Source of the DNA: Burkholderia cepacia
GTDB taxonomy: Bacteria; Pseudomonadota; Gammaproteobacteria; Burkholderiales; Burkholderiaceae
DNA length: 64,000 nt
Assembly (NCBI RefSeq): GCF_029962485.1
Contig: NZ_CP073637.1
Location: forward strand, 2,728,001-2,792,000
Reading direction: 5' to 3'
The position numbers were made by a program, and so were the translations under genes. Position 1 is the first letter of the stretch; each line of letters starts with the position of its first letter. The notes below the pieces were generated by a model. The model was not told where the DNA came from. It made no database searches and saw only the letters and a program-made list of their open reading frames with translations. Below are positions 58,001-64,000 of this stretch, piece after piece.

Positions 58001-58462
58001 ATGCAATACTGGCTGATGAAGTCCGAACCGGACGAAGCAAGCATCGACGATCTCGCCAACGCACCGCAGCGCTCGCTGCCGTGGACCGGCGTGCGCAACT
58101 ATCAGGCGCGCAATTTCATGCGCGACACGATGAAGATCGGCGACGGCGTGCTGTTCTATCACTCGAGCTGCCCCGAGCCGGGCATCGCTGGCCTCGCCGA
58201 AGTATCGTCGACGCCCTACCCCGATCCCACGCAGTTCGATCCGGCAAGCCCCTATTACGACCCGAAATCGACGCAGGAAGCGCCGCGCTGGCTGCTCGTC
58301 GACGTGCGCTACGTGAAAAAGTCGCCGCTCGTGCCGCTCGCCGCACTGCGCGAACACGACGAACTCGCCGACATGCGCGTGCTGGCTCGCGGCAACCGGT
58401 TGTCGATCACACCCGTGACGCGCACCGAATGGCGCTTCATCACCGAAAAGCTGATGAAGTAG
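58001..58462 (+). CDS. EVE-domain protein
   Basis: A 153-residue protein that is one EVE domain (PUA-like fold), beginning MQYWLMKSEPDEASIDDL and containing WTGVRNYQARNFMRD, DGVLFYHSSCPEPGIAGLAE and the C-terminal RLSITPVTRTEWRFI. EVE domains bind modified bases in nucleic acids; the eukaryotic relative is THYN1. In bacteria they occur both in housekeeping and in restriction contexts. Here no restriction genes are near, so a housekeeping role linked to RNA or DNA modification is more likely. Confidence 0.93.
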   Translation: MQYWLMKSEPDEASIDDLANAPQRSLPWTGVRNYQARNFMRDTMKIGDGVLFYHSSCPEPGIAGLAEVSSTPYPDPTQFDPASPYYDPKSTQEAPRWLLVDVRYVKKSPLVPLAALREHDELADMRVLARGNRLSITPVTRTEWRFITEKLMK

Positions 58463-58643
58463 GCCTGCGCCAAAGGTCAAATCTGGTCAGCACACGCGGC
58501 CGACACGGAACTCGCGGGTCTTTTGCGCAGCCTAAGCAACCGCTGTCGGCCGATCAGGCCGGCCGTGGTTTATTTCGTCGCGCGGTACGCCCGCGTCGTG
58601 CACGCGTGATCCGCGTGCGCGCCCTCGCACAAGGAGTCCAACA

Positions 58644-59384
58644 ATGACCAAGAAATCCGCACTCGCGCTGTCGCTCGCCCTCGCCGCCGCCGTTCCCGTC
58701 GCGCTGACGCTCGCGTCGCCGGCCGCGCACGCGCAGACCGCAAACCCGCATTTCCCCGAGCCGGCGGGCGTGCTGTCGCTGTCGTCGCAGGCCAGCGCCG
58801 ACGTGCCGCAGGACATCATCCACATCACGCTGTTCTACGAGCAGCAGGCCAAGGATCCGGGCAGCCTCACGGCGCAGTTGAACCAGCGCGCCGACGCAGC
58901 GCTGTCGCAGGCGAAGGGCGTGTCGGGCGTCACGGCGCACACGGGTGCGTTCTCCGTGTATCCGAGCACCGATCGCGACGGCAAGATCTCCGCGTGGCGC
59001 GGCCGTACCGAAGTGGCGCTCGAATCGCGCGATTTCGCCGCGGCGTCGAAGCTCGCGGGCCAGTTGTCGAACCTGATGCAGGTCGCGAACGTCGAGTTCT
59101 CGCTGTCGCCTGAAGCGCAGCGCACGGCCGAGCAGAAGCTCACGACCGAGGCGATCAAGTCGTTCCGCGCACGCGCGGACGAAGCCGCGAAGGCGTTCGG
59201 CTACAGCAGCTACACGATTCGCGACGTGAACGTCGGCAGCGGCCGCAACGTGCAGCCGTACCCGCGCATGATGGCGATGGCCGCAGCACCGATGGACAGC
59301 GCGAAGATGAGCGCGCCGATCGCGGTCGAAGGCGGCAAGGCCACCGTGTCGGTTACCGTCAACGGCTCGGTGCAGATGAAGTAA
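58644..59384 (+). CDS. Periplasmic SIMPL (DUF541) protein
   Basis: A 246-residue exported protein with signal peptide MTKKSALALSLALAAAVPVA to AHAQ. The SIMPL/DUF541 domain covers about residues 40-245 (GVLSLSSQASADVPQDIIHI; WRGRTEVALESRDFAAASKL; AFGYSSYTIRDVNVG). Family members such as E. coli YggE lower oxidative stress and Brucella BP26 is an antigen that forms channel-like oligomers; the precise activity is unknown. The ATG at 58644 follows AAGGAG. Confidence 0.92.
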   Translation: MTKKSALALSLALAAAVPVALTLASPAAHAQTANPHFPEPAGVLSLSSQASADVPQDIIHITLFYEQQAKDPGSLTAQLNQRADAALSQAKGVSGVTAHTGAFSVYPSTDRDGKISAWRGRTEVALESRDFAAASKLAGQLSNLMQVANVEFSLSPEAQRTAEQKLTTEAIKSFRARADEAAKAFGYSSYTIRDVNVGSGRNVQPYPRMMAMAAAPMDSAKMSAPIAVEGGKATVSVTVNGSVQMK

Positions 59385-59410
59385 CGCACCACGCGCCGCT
59401 GTCGCAAACG

Positions 59411-59440
59411 AAAAACGCCGGCCCGAGGGCCGGCGTTTTT
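59411..59440. terminator. Bidirectional terminator SIMPL gene / lgt
   Basis: A perfect 14-bp inverted repeat (59411-59424 with 59427-59440), A5 at left, T5 at right, between convergent genes. Confidence 0.92.
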
Positions 59441-59456
59441 TATGTGCCTGCGCGTT

Positions 59457-59474
59457 ATCGATGCACGCATCGAT
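59457..59474. repeat. Short palindrome next to lgt stop
   Basis: ATCGATGC-AC-GCATCGAT at 59457-59474, with a third GCATCGAT at 59482-59489. It lies between the terminator and the lgt stop codon. No function assigned. Confidence 0.4.
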
Positions 59475-59495
59475 TGCGCGCGCATCGATTTCGCA

Positions 59496-60386
59496 TCACA
59501 CCGCAGCGTTTGCCGCGCGACGGCGATACGCCCAGACCATCAGCGCGACACCCACGAGGATCATCGGCAGCGACAACCACTGCCCCATCGACAGGCCGAG
59601 CGCAAGCAGGCCGAGGAAGTCGTCGGGCTCGCGCGCGAACTCGACCGTGAAGCGTGCGAGGCCGTAGCCGATCAGGAACAGCGCGGACACGGCGCCCATC
59701 GGCCGCGACTTGCGCGAGAAGAAGAACAGCGCGAAGAACAGCACGATGCCTTCGAGCACGATTTCATAGAGCTGCGAAGGATGCCGCGGCAGCATCTGGT
59801 ACTGCATGAACACGTCGGCGAGATGCCACTTCTCGACGAGTTCCGGATGCTTCGGCAGCCACGCCGCATCGTCGCGCATCGCGCCCGGGAACAGCATCGC
59901 CCACGGTGCGGACGGATCGGTCACGCGGCCCCACAGCTCGCCGTTGATGAAGTTGCCGAGCCGCCCGGCCGCGAGCCCCGTCGGCACCATCGGCGCGACG
60001 AAATCGGTGACCTGCAGCCAGTGGCGCTTGCGCTGCCACGCGAACAGCATCATCGCGAGCGTGACGCCGAGGAAGCCGCCGTGAAACGACATGCCGCCTT
60101 CCCACACCTTGAACACGTCGAGCGGATGCGAGAAATAGAAATCGGCCTTGTAGAACAGCACGTAGCCGAACCGGCCGCCGAGCACGGTGCCGAGCACGCC
60201 GTAGAACATCATGTCGTCGATGTCCTTGGCAGTCCAGCCCTGCGCCGCGACGTGCGGCAGCTTCAGGCGGATCCGGCCGACGACGATCGCCGCGATGAAG
60301 CCGACGAGATACATGAGGCCGTACCAGCGTACGGCCAGCGGCCCGAGATGGATCGCAACGGGGTCGAAATTCGGGTGAATGATCAT
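59496..60386 (-). CDS. lgt: Prolipoprotein diacylglyceryl transferase
   Basis: A 296-residue inner-membrane enzyme that transfers diacylglycerol to the lipobox Cys of prelipoproteins, the first step of lipoprotein maturation. Seven membrane helices are apparent. The family signature [17 protein letters not shown] is present, as are [11 protein letters not shown] and the N-terminal [12 protein letters not shown]. The start [19 protein letters not shown] is canonical. It serves the several lipoproteins encoded in this window (GH3, SodC-like, OmpA-like). Confidence 0.96.
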   Translation of the reverse strand: MIIHPNFDPVAIHLGPLAVRWYGLMYLVGFIAAIVVGRIRLKLPHVAAQGWTAKDIDDMMFYGVLGTVLGGRFGYVLFYKADFYFSHPLDVFKVWEGGMSFHGGFLGVTLAMMLFAWQRKRHWLQVTDFVAPMVPTGLAAGRLGNFINGELWGRVTDPSAPWAMLFPGAMRDDAAWLPKHPELVEKWHLADVFMQYQMLPRHPSQLYEIVLEGIVLFFALFFFSRKSRPMGAVSALFLIGYGLARFTVEFAREPDDFLGLLALGLSMGQWLSLPMILVGVALMVWAYRRRAANAAV

Positions 60387-60474
60387 GGGTTAGCGAAGAA
60401 GTTTTCGAATGCGGTACGGCTGTCGCACTGCGCAGCACCGCGCATTGGACGGCACCGGTGCACCATCGTTCACG

Positions 60475-61389
60475 TCACGCGGCAAGGCCCTGCGCGCGCA
60501 CGACGTCGATGAAGCCGGCCAGCACGGGGCTCACGTCGCCCGTGCGCCACACGAGGCCTGTCTCGACGGCCGGCGCATAACCGGCAAGCGGCCGGTAGAC
60601 CACGCCGGTGCGCCGCAGGTTACGCAGCGATTGCGGCACCAGTGCGACGCCCATGCCGGCCGACACGAGACTGACGATCGTCTGCATCTGGATCGCCTCC
60701 TGGCCGATGCGCGGGGTTTCCCCCGCCGCGCCGTAGCAGCCCGTAATGATGTCATAAAAGCCGGGCGCCAAACGGCGCGGAAAGATCACGAGCGGCAACG
60801 CGGCCACTTCGGCGAGATGCACGGGTTCGTCTTCGGGTGCATCCGACGCCGCTGCCGGCATCGCGACCACCAGCGGCTCGCGCACCACGGGCAGGTACGA
60901 CAGGCCGGCTGCGTGGCGCGGCGGCACCGGCGGAATGACGAGCCCCGCGTCGATGCGGCCGGCGACGAGCTCGTCGATCTGCACGTCGCTCGTCGCCTCC
61001 GCGAGTTGCAACCGAACCTGCGGATAACGTGCGCCGAACGCGCGCAGCAGCGACGGCAGCAGCCCGTAATCGGCGGTCGACACGAACGCGAGCGACAGCG
61101 AGCCGGCCTCGCCGCGCGCGAGCCGCCGCGCGAGCGGCGGCAGCGCATCGGCCGACGCCAGCAGCCGGCGCACGTCGGGCAACAGCGCCGCACCGACCGC
61201 CGTCAGCGCCACCGAGCGCTTGGTGCGCACGAACAGCGCGACGCCCAGCGCGTCCTCGAGTGCGCGGATCGCTTGCGACAGCGGCGGCTGCGTCATCGAC
61301 AGGCGCTCGGCCGCGCGGCCGAAATGGCGCTCTTCGGCGACGGTCGCGAAATAGCGCCACTGGCGCAGGTCGGGTGTCGGATCGGCCAT
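60475..61389 (-). CDS. LysR-family transcriptional regulator
   Basis: A 304-residue LysR regulator. The winged HTH occupies residues about 8-67 (LRQWRYFATVAEERHFGRAA; MTQPPLSQAIRALEDALG). The effector domain (about 95-300) has GSLSLAFVSTADYGLLPSLL and the late TIVSLVSAGMGVALVPQSL. It resembles regulators of aromatic or dicarboxylate metabolism (CbbR/BenM-like start). The ATG at 61389 is used because the frame upstream (to 61461) lacks the conserved sequence. It is divergent from ilvD with a LysR-type T-N11-A site between them, so it may control ilvD, itself, or both. Confidence 0.9.
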   Translation of the reverse strand: MADPTPDLRQWRYFATVAEERHFGRAAERLSMTQPPLSQAIRALEDALGVALFVRTKRSVALTAVGAALLPDVRRLLASADALPPLARRLARGEAGSLSLAFVSTADYGLLPSLLRAFGARYPQVRLQLAEATSDVQIDELVAGRIDAGLVIPPVPPRHAAGLSYLPVVREPLVVAMPAAASDAPEDEPVHLAEVAALPLVIFPRRLAPGFYDIITGCYGAAGETPRIGQEAIQMQTIVSLVSAGMGVALVPQSLRNLRRTGVVYRPLAGYAPAVETGLVWRTGDVSPVLAGFIDVVRAQGLAA

Positions 61390-61433
61390 GCTCGACTCAT
61401 TCGTGAAACGACTTAATAAGCGACAAATAATAT

Positions 61434-61448
61434 ATTGGACATCCCAAT
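61434..61448. promoter_or_regulatory. LysR-type T-N11-A box between the LysR gene and ilvD
   Basis: ATTGG-ACATC-CCAAT at 61434-61448 is a perfect 5-bp dyad containing T-N11-A, the classic LysR recognition form, in the AT-rich gap between the divergent genes. Confidence 0.5.
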
Positions 61449-61523
61449 CCGGAAACTCCATTCTTGATTGATCCGAACCGGCGCGCCCTCACGAGCGACG
61501 CCCATACAACGATGGAGTCCCCC

Positions 61524-63197
61524 ATGTCGTACAACCGTCGCTCGAAGCACATCACGCAAGGCGTGGCCCGTTCGCCGAACCGCTCGATGTATTACGCACT
61601 CGGCTACCAGAAGGACGATTTCGACAAGCCGATGGTCGGCATCGCGAACGGCCATTCGACGATCACGCCCTGCAATTCCGGCCTGCAGCGCCTGTCGGAC
61701 GCGGCAGTCGAGGCCGTGAAGGCGTCCGGCGCGAACCCGCAGATCTTCGGCACGCCGACGATTTCGGACGGCATGTCGATGGGCACCGAGGGGATGAAGT
61801 ACTCGCTCGTGTCGCGCGAGGTAATCGCCGACTGCATCGAGACCTGCGTACAGGGCCAGTGGATGGACGGCGTGGTGGTGGTCGGCGGCTGCGACAAGAA
61901 CATGCCGGGCGGCATGATCGCGCTCGCGCGCCTGAACGTGCCGGGCATCTACGTGTACGGCGGCACGATCCGCCCCGGCCACTGGAAGGGCCGCGACCTG
62001 ACGATCGTGTCGTCGTTCGAGGCCGTCGGCGAATTCACCGCGGGCCGGATGTCGCAGGAAGATTTCGAAGGGGTCGAGAAAAACGCGTGCCCGACGTCGG
62101 GGTCGTGCGGCGGCATGTACACCGCGAACACGATGAGCTCGTCGTTCGAGGCGCTCGGGATGTCGCTGCTGTATTCGTCGACGATGGCGAACCCCGACCA
62201 GGAGAAGGTCGATTCGGCCGCCGAATCGGCGCGCGTGCTCGTCGAGGCCGTGAAGCGCGACCTGAAGCCGCGCGACATCATCACGAAGGAAGCGATCGAG
62301 AATGCGGTGTCGGTGATCATGGCGACCGGCGGCTCGACCAATGCGGTGCTGCACTATCTCGCGATCGCGCACGCGGCCGAGGTCGACTGGACGATCGACG
62401 ACTTCGAGCGCATCCGCAAGCGCGTGCCGGTGATCTGCGACCTGAAGCCGTCCGGGAAGTATGTCGCGACCGATCTGCACCAGGCCGGCGGGATTCCGCA
62501 GGTGCTGAAGATCCTGCTCGATGCGGGGCTGCTGCACGGCGACTGCATGACGATCACGGGCCGCACGATCGCCGACGAACTGAAGGACGTGCCGAGCGTG
62601 CCGCGCGCCGACCAGGACGTGATCTACCCGATCGACCGCGCGCTGTACAAGGAAGGCCACCTGGCGATCCTGAAGGGCAATCTCGCGGAAGACGGCGCGG
62701 TCGCGAAGATCACCGGCCTGAAGAACCCGGTGATCACGGGCCCAGCCCGCGTGTTCGACGACGAACAGAGCGCGATGGATGCGATCCTCGGCGACCGGAT
62801 CCGTGCCGGCGACATCCTCGTGCTGCGCTATCTCGGCCCGCAGGGCGGCCCCGGCATGCCCGAAATGCTCGCGCCGACGTCCGCGATCATCGGCAAGGGG
62901 CTCGGCGAATCGGTCGGCTTCATCACGGACGGCCGCTTCTCGGGCGGCACCTGGGGCATGGTGGTCGGCCACGTCGCGCCGGAGGCGTTCGTCGGCGGCA
63001 CGATCGCGCTCGTGCAGGAAGGTGACTCGATCACGATCGACGCGCACCGGCTGCTGCTGGAGCTGAATGTCGACGACGCGGAACTCGCGCGCCGCCGCGC
63101 CGCGTGGCAACAGCCGGCGCCGCGCTACACGCGCGGCGTGCTCGCGAAATTCGCCGCGCTGGCCCAGCCGGCGAACAAGGGGGCCGTCACCGGTTGA
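61524..63197 (+). CDS. ilvD: Dihydroxy-acid dehydratase
   Basis: A 557-residue Fe-S dehydratase that converts 2,3-dihydroxy-isovalerate and -methylvalerate to the 2-keto acids in valine, leucine and isoleucine synthesis. Cluster Cys residues lie in [12 protein letters not shown] and [15 protein letters not shown], with a third in the NSG region [11 protein letters not shown]. The protein is of the IlvD class with the ending [13 protein letters not shown]. The ATG at 61524 has GGAG at 61514-61517; the frame is open upstream to TTG at 61464. It is divergent from the LysR gene. Confidence 0.96.
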   Translation: MSYNRRSKHITQGVARSPNRSMYYALGYQKDDFDKPMVGIANGHSTITPCNSGLQRLSDAAVEAVKASGANPQIFGTPTISDGMSMGTEGMKYSLVSREVIADCIETCVQGQWMDGVVVVGGCDKNMPGGMIALARLNVPGIYVYGGTIRPGHWKGRDLTIVSSFEAVGEFTAGRMSQEDFEGVEKNACPTSGSCGGMYTANTMSSSFEALGMSLLYSSTMANPDQEKVDSAAESARVLVEAVKRDLKPRDIITKEAIENAVSVIMATGGSTNAVLHYLAIAHAAEVDWTIDDFERIRKRVPVICDLKPSGKYVATDLHQAGGIPQVLKILLDAGLLHGDCMTITGRTIADELKDVPSVPRADQDVIYPIDRALYKEGHLAILKGNLAEDGAVAKITGLKNPVITGPARVFDDEQSAMDAILGDRIRAGDILVLRYLGPQGGPGMPEMLAPTSAIIGKGLGESVGFITDGRFSGGTWGMVVGHVAPEAFVGGTIALVQEGDSITIDAHRLLLELNVDDAELARRRAAWQQPAPRYTRGVLAKFAALAQPANKGAVTG

Positions 63198-63240
63198 GGG
63201 CAGCCCGCCTTAACATGCGACCCCAATAGACATGGCCGCG

Positions 63241-63276
63241 GGGAAACGCGCAAAACGCGCTTTCCCTTTGCTTTTA
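63241..63276 (+). terminator. Probable terminator of ilvD
   Basis: GGGAAA(C)GCGC pairs with GCGCTTTCCC around an AAAAC loop (63241-63266, one bulged C), followed by a T-rich stretch to 63275. Confidence 0.6.
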
Positions 63277-63280
63277 TAAT
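63275..63280 (+). promoter_or_regulatory. -10 box of the cytochrome c gene
   Basis: Perfect TATAAT 44 bp before the cytochrome start; the -35 position is not consensus and lies within the preceding hairpin. Confidence 0.45.
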
Positions 63281-63323
63281 GCGCGGACCATGAAGCCGGC
63301 CGTCCCCGCCGGCGGAGAACCGC

Positions 63324-63650
63324 ATGAAACAGACGATATTGCGCGCGCTGCTCGTGACGCTGCTGACCGGCAGCGCGGTGGCCGCGCGTGCCGACCAGGC
63401 CGACGGGCTCACGCTGGCGCAGCGCAAGAACTGCATGGCCTGCCACGCAGTAACCAAGCCGCTGATGGGCCCGTCGTTCCGCGACATCGCCGGCAAGTAT
63501 GCGGCGCGCGGCGACGCCGTCGACTACCTGGCCCAATCGATCGTGAAAGGCAGCGTCGGCGTATGGGGCAACGTGCCGATGCCCGCCAATACGCAACTGA
63601 CGAACACCGAAGCCCATACGCTCGCGCAATGGGTGCTGTCGCTGCGCTGA
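63324..63650 (+). CDS. Periplasmic class I cytochrome c (c551/c552-like)
   Basis: A 108-residue exported haem protein. The signal peptide covers residues 1-23 (MKQTILRALLVTLLTGSAVA, cut near ARA). The haem motif CMACH is at 37-41 (Cys37, Cys40, His41), GPSFRDIAGKY follows, and the distal ligand is Met86 in GNVPMPAN. It is of the small cytochrome c8/c551 type, an electron carrier to a periplasmic or membrane oxidase or reductase. The partner is not evident here. The gene stands alone after ilvD. Confidence 0.94.
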   Translation: MKQTILRALLVTLLTGSAVAARADQADGLTLAQRKNCMACHAVTKPLMGPSFRDIAGKYAARGDAVDYLAQSIVKGSVGVWGNVPMPANTQLTNTEAHTLAQWVLSLR

Positions 63651-63793
63651 ACCGGATGCCCCGGACGGCGATCGCCGTTGCGCCGGGCGCTGCCGACAGG
63701 CGGGCCTGTACCGGCTGACCGGCGCCCTGACGGCCGCGTCACCGGTACCGACTGGAACCGCACCCTCTTTTCCGCCACGGATCGACCGTGCGC

Positions 63794-64000
63794 TCAGCCG
63801 GAGTGACTGGTGCGGCGGCGCGCGATCTCTTCATCGACCGCGTCGCGGACCCAATCCATCACCTCGGTTTCCAACGCGAGCGCCACCTCGCGCGTAACCT
63901 GGCCGACGAGCCAGGCCGAATGCTCATGCAGCGCGTCGCGGCAGCGTGCCTCGATCGCGTCGCGGCCGGCTCCGGTCAGATAGTTCGTCAGCCGATTGCG
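63794..64000 (-). CDS. 3' end of a gene cut by the window edge
   Basis: A minus-strand frame is open from the window end to a TGA at 63794-63796, giving the last 68 residues of a protein. It reads NRLTNYLTGAGRDAIEARC, then HSAWLVGQVTREVALALETE and a highly charged VRDAVDEEIARRRTSH. The segment looks like amphipathic helix. I do not recognise it with certainty; a Burkholderia-specific hypothetical protein is likely. The start lies beyond 64000. Confidence 0.6.
   Translation of the reverse strand, partial: RNRLTNYLTGAGRDAIEARCRDALHEHSAWLVGQVTREVALALETEVMDWVRDAVDEEIARRRTSHSG

Noticed and set aside
58001..58462. EVE-domain gene as part of a defence island
   Set aside because: No restriction, helicase or methylase genes lie nearby; neighbours are 6S RNA and a housekeeping periplasmic protein.
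59457..59489. GCATCGAT repeats as a mini-array or CRISPR remnant
   Set aside because: Only three short copies, no spacers of regular length, no cas genes. ATCGAT-type words are common in this GC-rich coding style.

Overview
The window is a GC-rich (roughly two thirds G+C), densely coded stretch of a Burkholderia chromosome, most likely chromosome 1 of a Burkholderia cepacia complex species. This rests on several things seen together: a C-terminal-Phe porin of the Burkholderia type, a fused hemD-hemX gene next to a TPR-type hemY, the divergent hemC/ppc pair, the tamA-tamB pair, a 6S RNA directly behind a zapB-like/zapA pair, and protein sequences of beta-proteobacterial type throughout. I see no tRNA, rRNA, insertion sequence, prophage, integrase or CRISPR. 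Composition is even throughout, so this looks like conserved core chromosome and not a genomic island.

Layout. 0.2-4.9 kb: outer-membrane porin, PII signal protein (glnB), glutamine-dependent NAD synthase (nadE), a FemAB/GNAT-like acyltransferase. 4.9-9.9 kb: a lipoprotein family 3 glycosidase divergent from an AraC-type regulator, a GIY-YIG nuclease-like protein with a histone-H1-like tail, pyrophosphatase (ppa). 10-13.9 kb: aldehyde dehydrogenase, SDR dehydrogenase and MFS transporter, probably one catabolic operon. 14-15.8 kb: a two-gene module of an excisionase-type HTH protein and an alpha/beta hydrolase fused to a DUF4180-like domain, behind a palindromic operator-like site. 15.8-23.2 kb: hemY, hemDX and hemC (haem synthesis) divergent from ppc. 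23.3-27.4 kb: a methyltransferase/XRE-MmyB regulator pair, argH with an apparent C-terminal frameshift, and a HAD hydrolase. 27.4-33.1 kb, all minus strand: mrp (Fe-S carrier), a degenerate SodC-like lipoprotein, dcd, a basic-amino-acid decarboxylase and an LprI-like protein. 33.4-42.6 kb: OmpA-like lipoprotein, metG, then tamA and tamB. 42.8-47 kb: DUF3460 protein, scpA, panC, panD, a solitary ParA-like ATPase, DoxX, and a 45-residue secreted peptide too short for routine ORF calling.

47-56.9 kb is a cobalamin block. A plus-strand operon (cobU-cbiB-cobD-btuF) converges on a minus-strand operon (btuC-btuD-cobT-cobS-phosphatase) that starts behind a clear cobalamin riboswitch; cobQ diverges from cobU. 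Together these encode corrinoid capture and transport across the inner membrane, amidation of the corrin ring, aminopropanol attachment and nucleotide-loop assembly. 57-64 kb: zapB-like, zapA, 6S RNA, an EVE-domain protein, a SIMPL/DUF541 periplasmic protein, lgt, a LysR regulator divergent from ilvD, a small periplasmic cytochrome c, and the 3' part of an unrecognised gene cut by the window edge.

I did not find a clearly new multi-gene system. The items most worth a second look are the HTH/hydrolase-DUF4180 module with its dyad, the argH frameshift through its own terminator, the SodC-like protein that has lost most metal ligands, the H1-tailed GIY-YIG protein, several candidate operators, and the structured region between the OmpA-like lipoprotein and metG.
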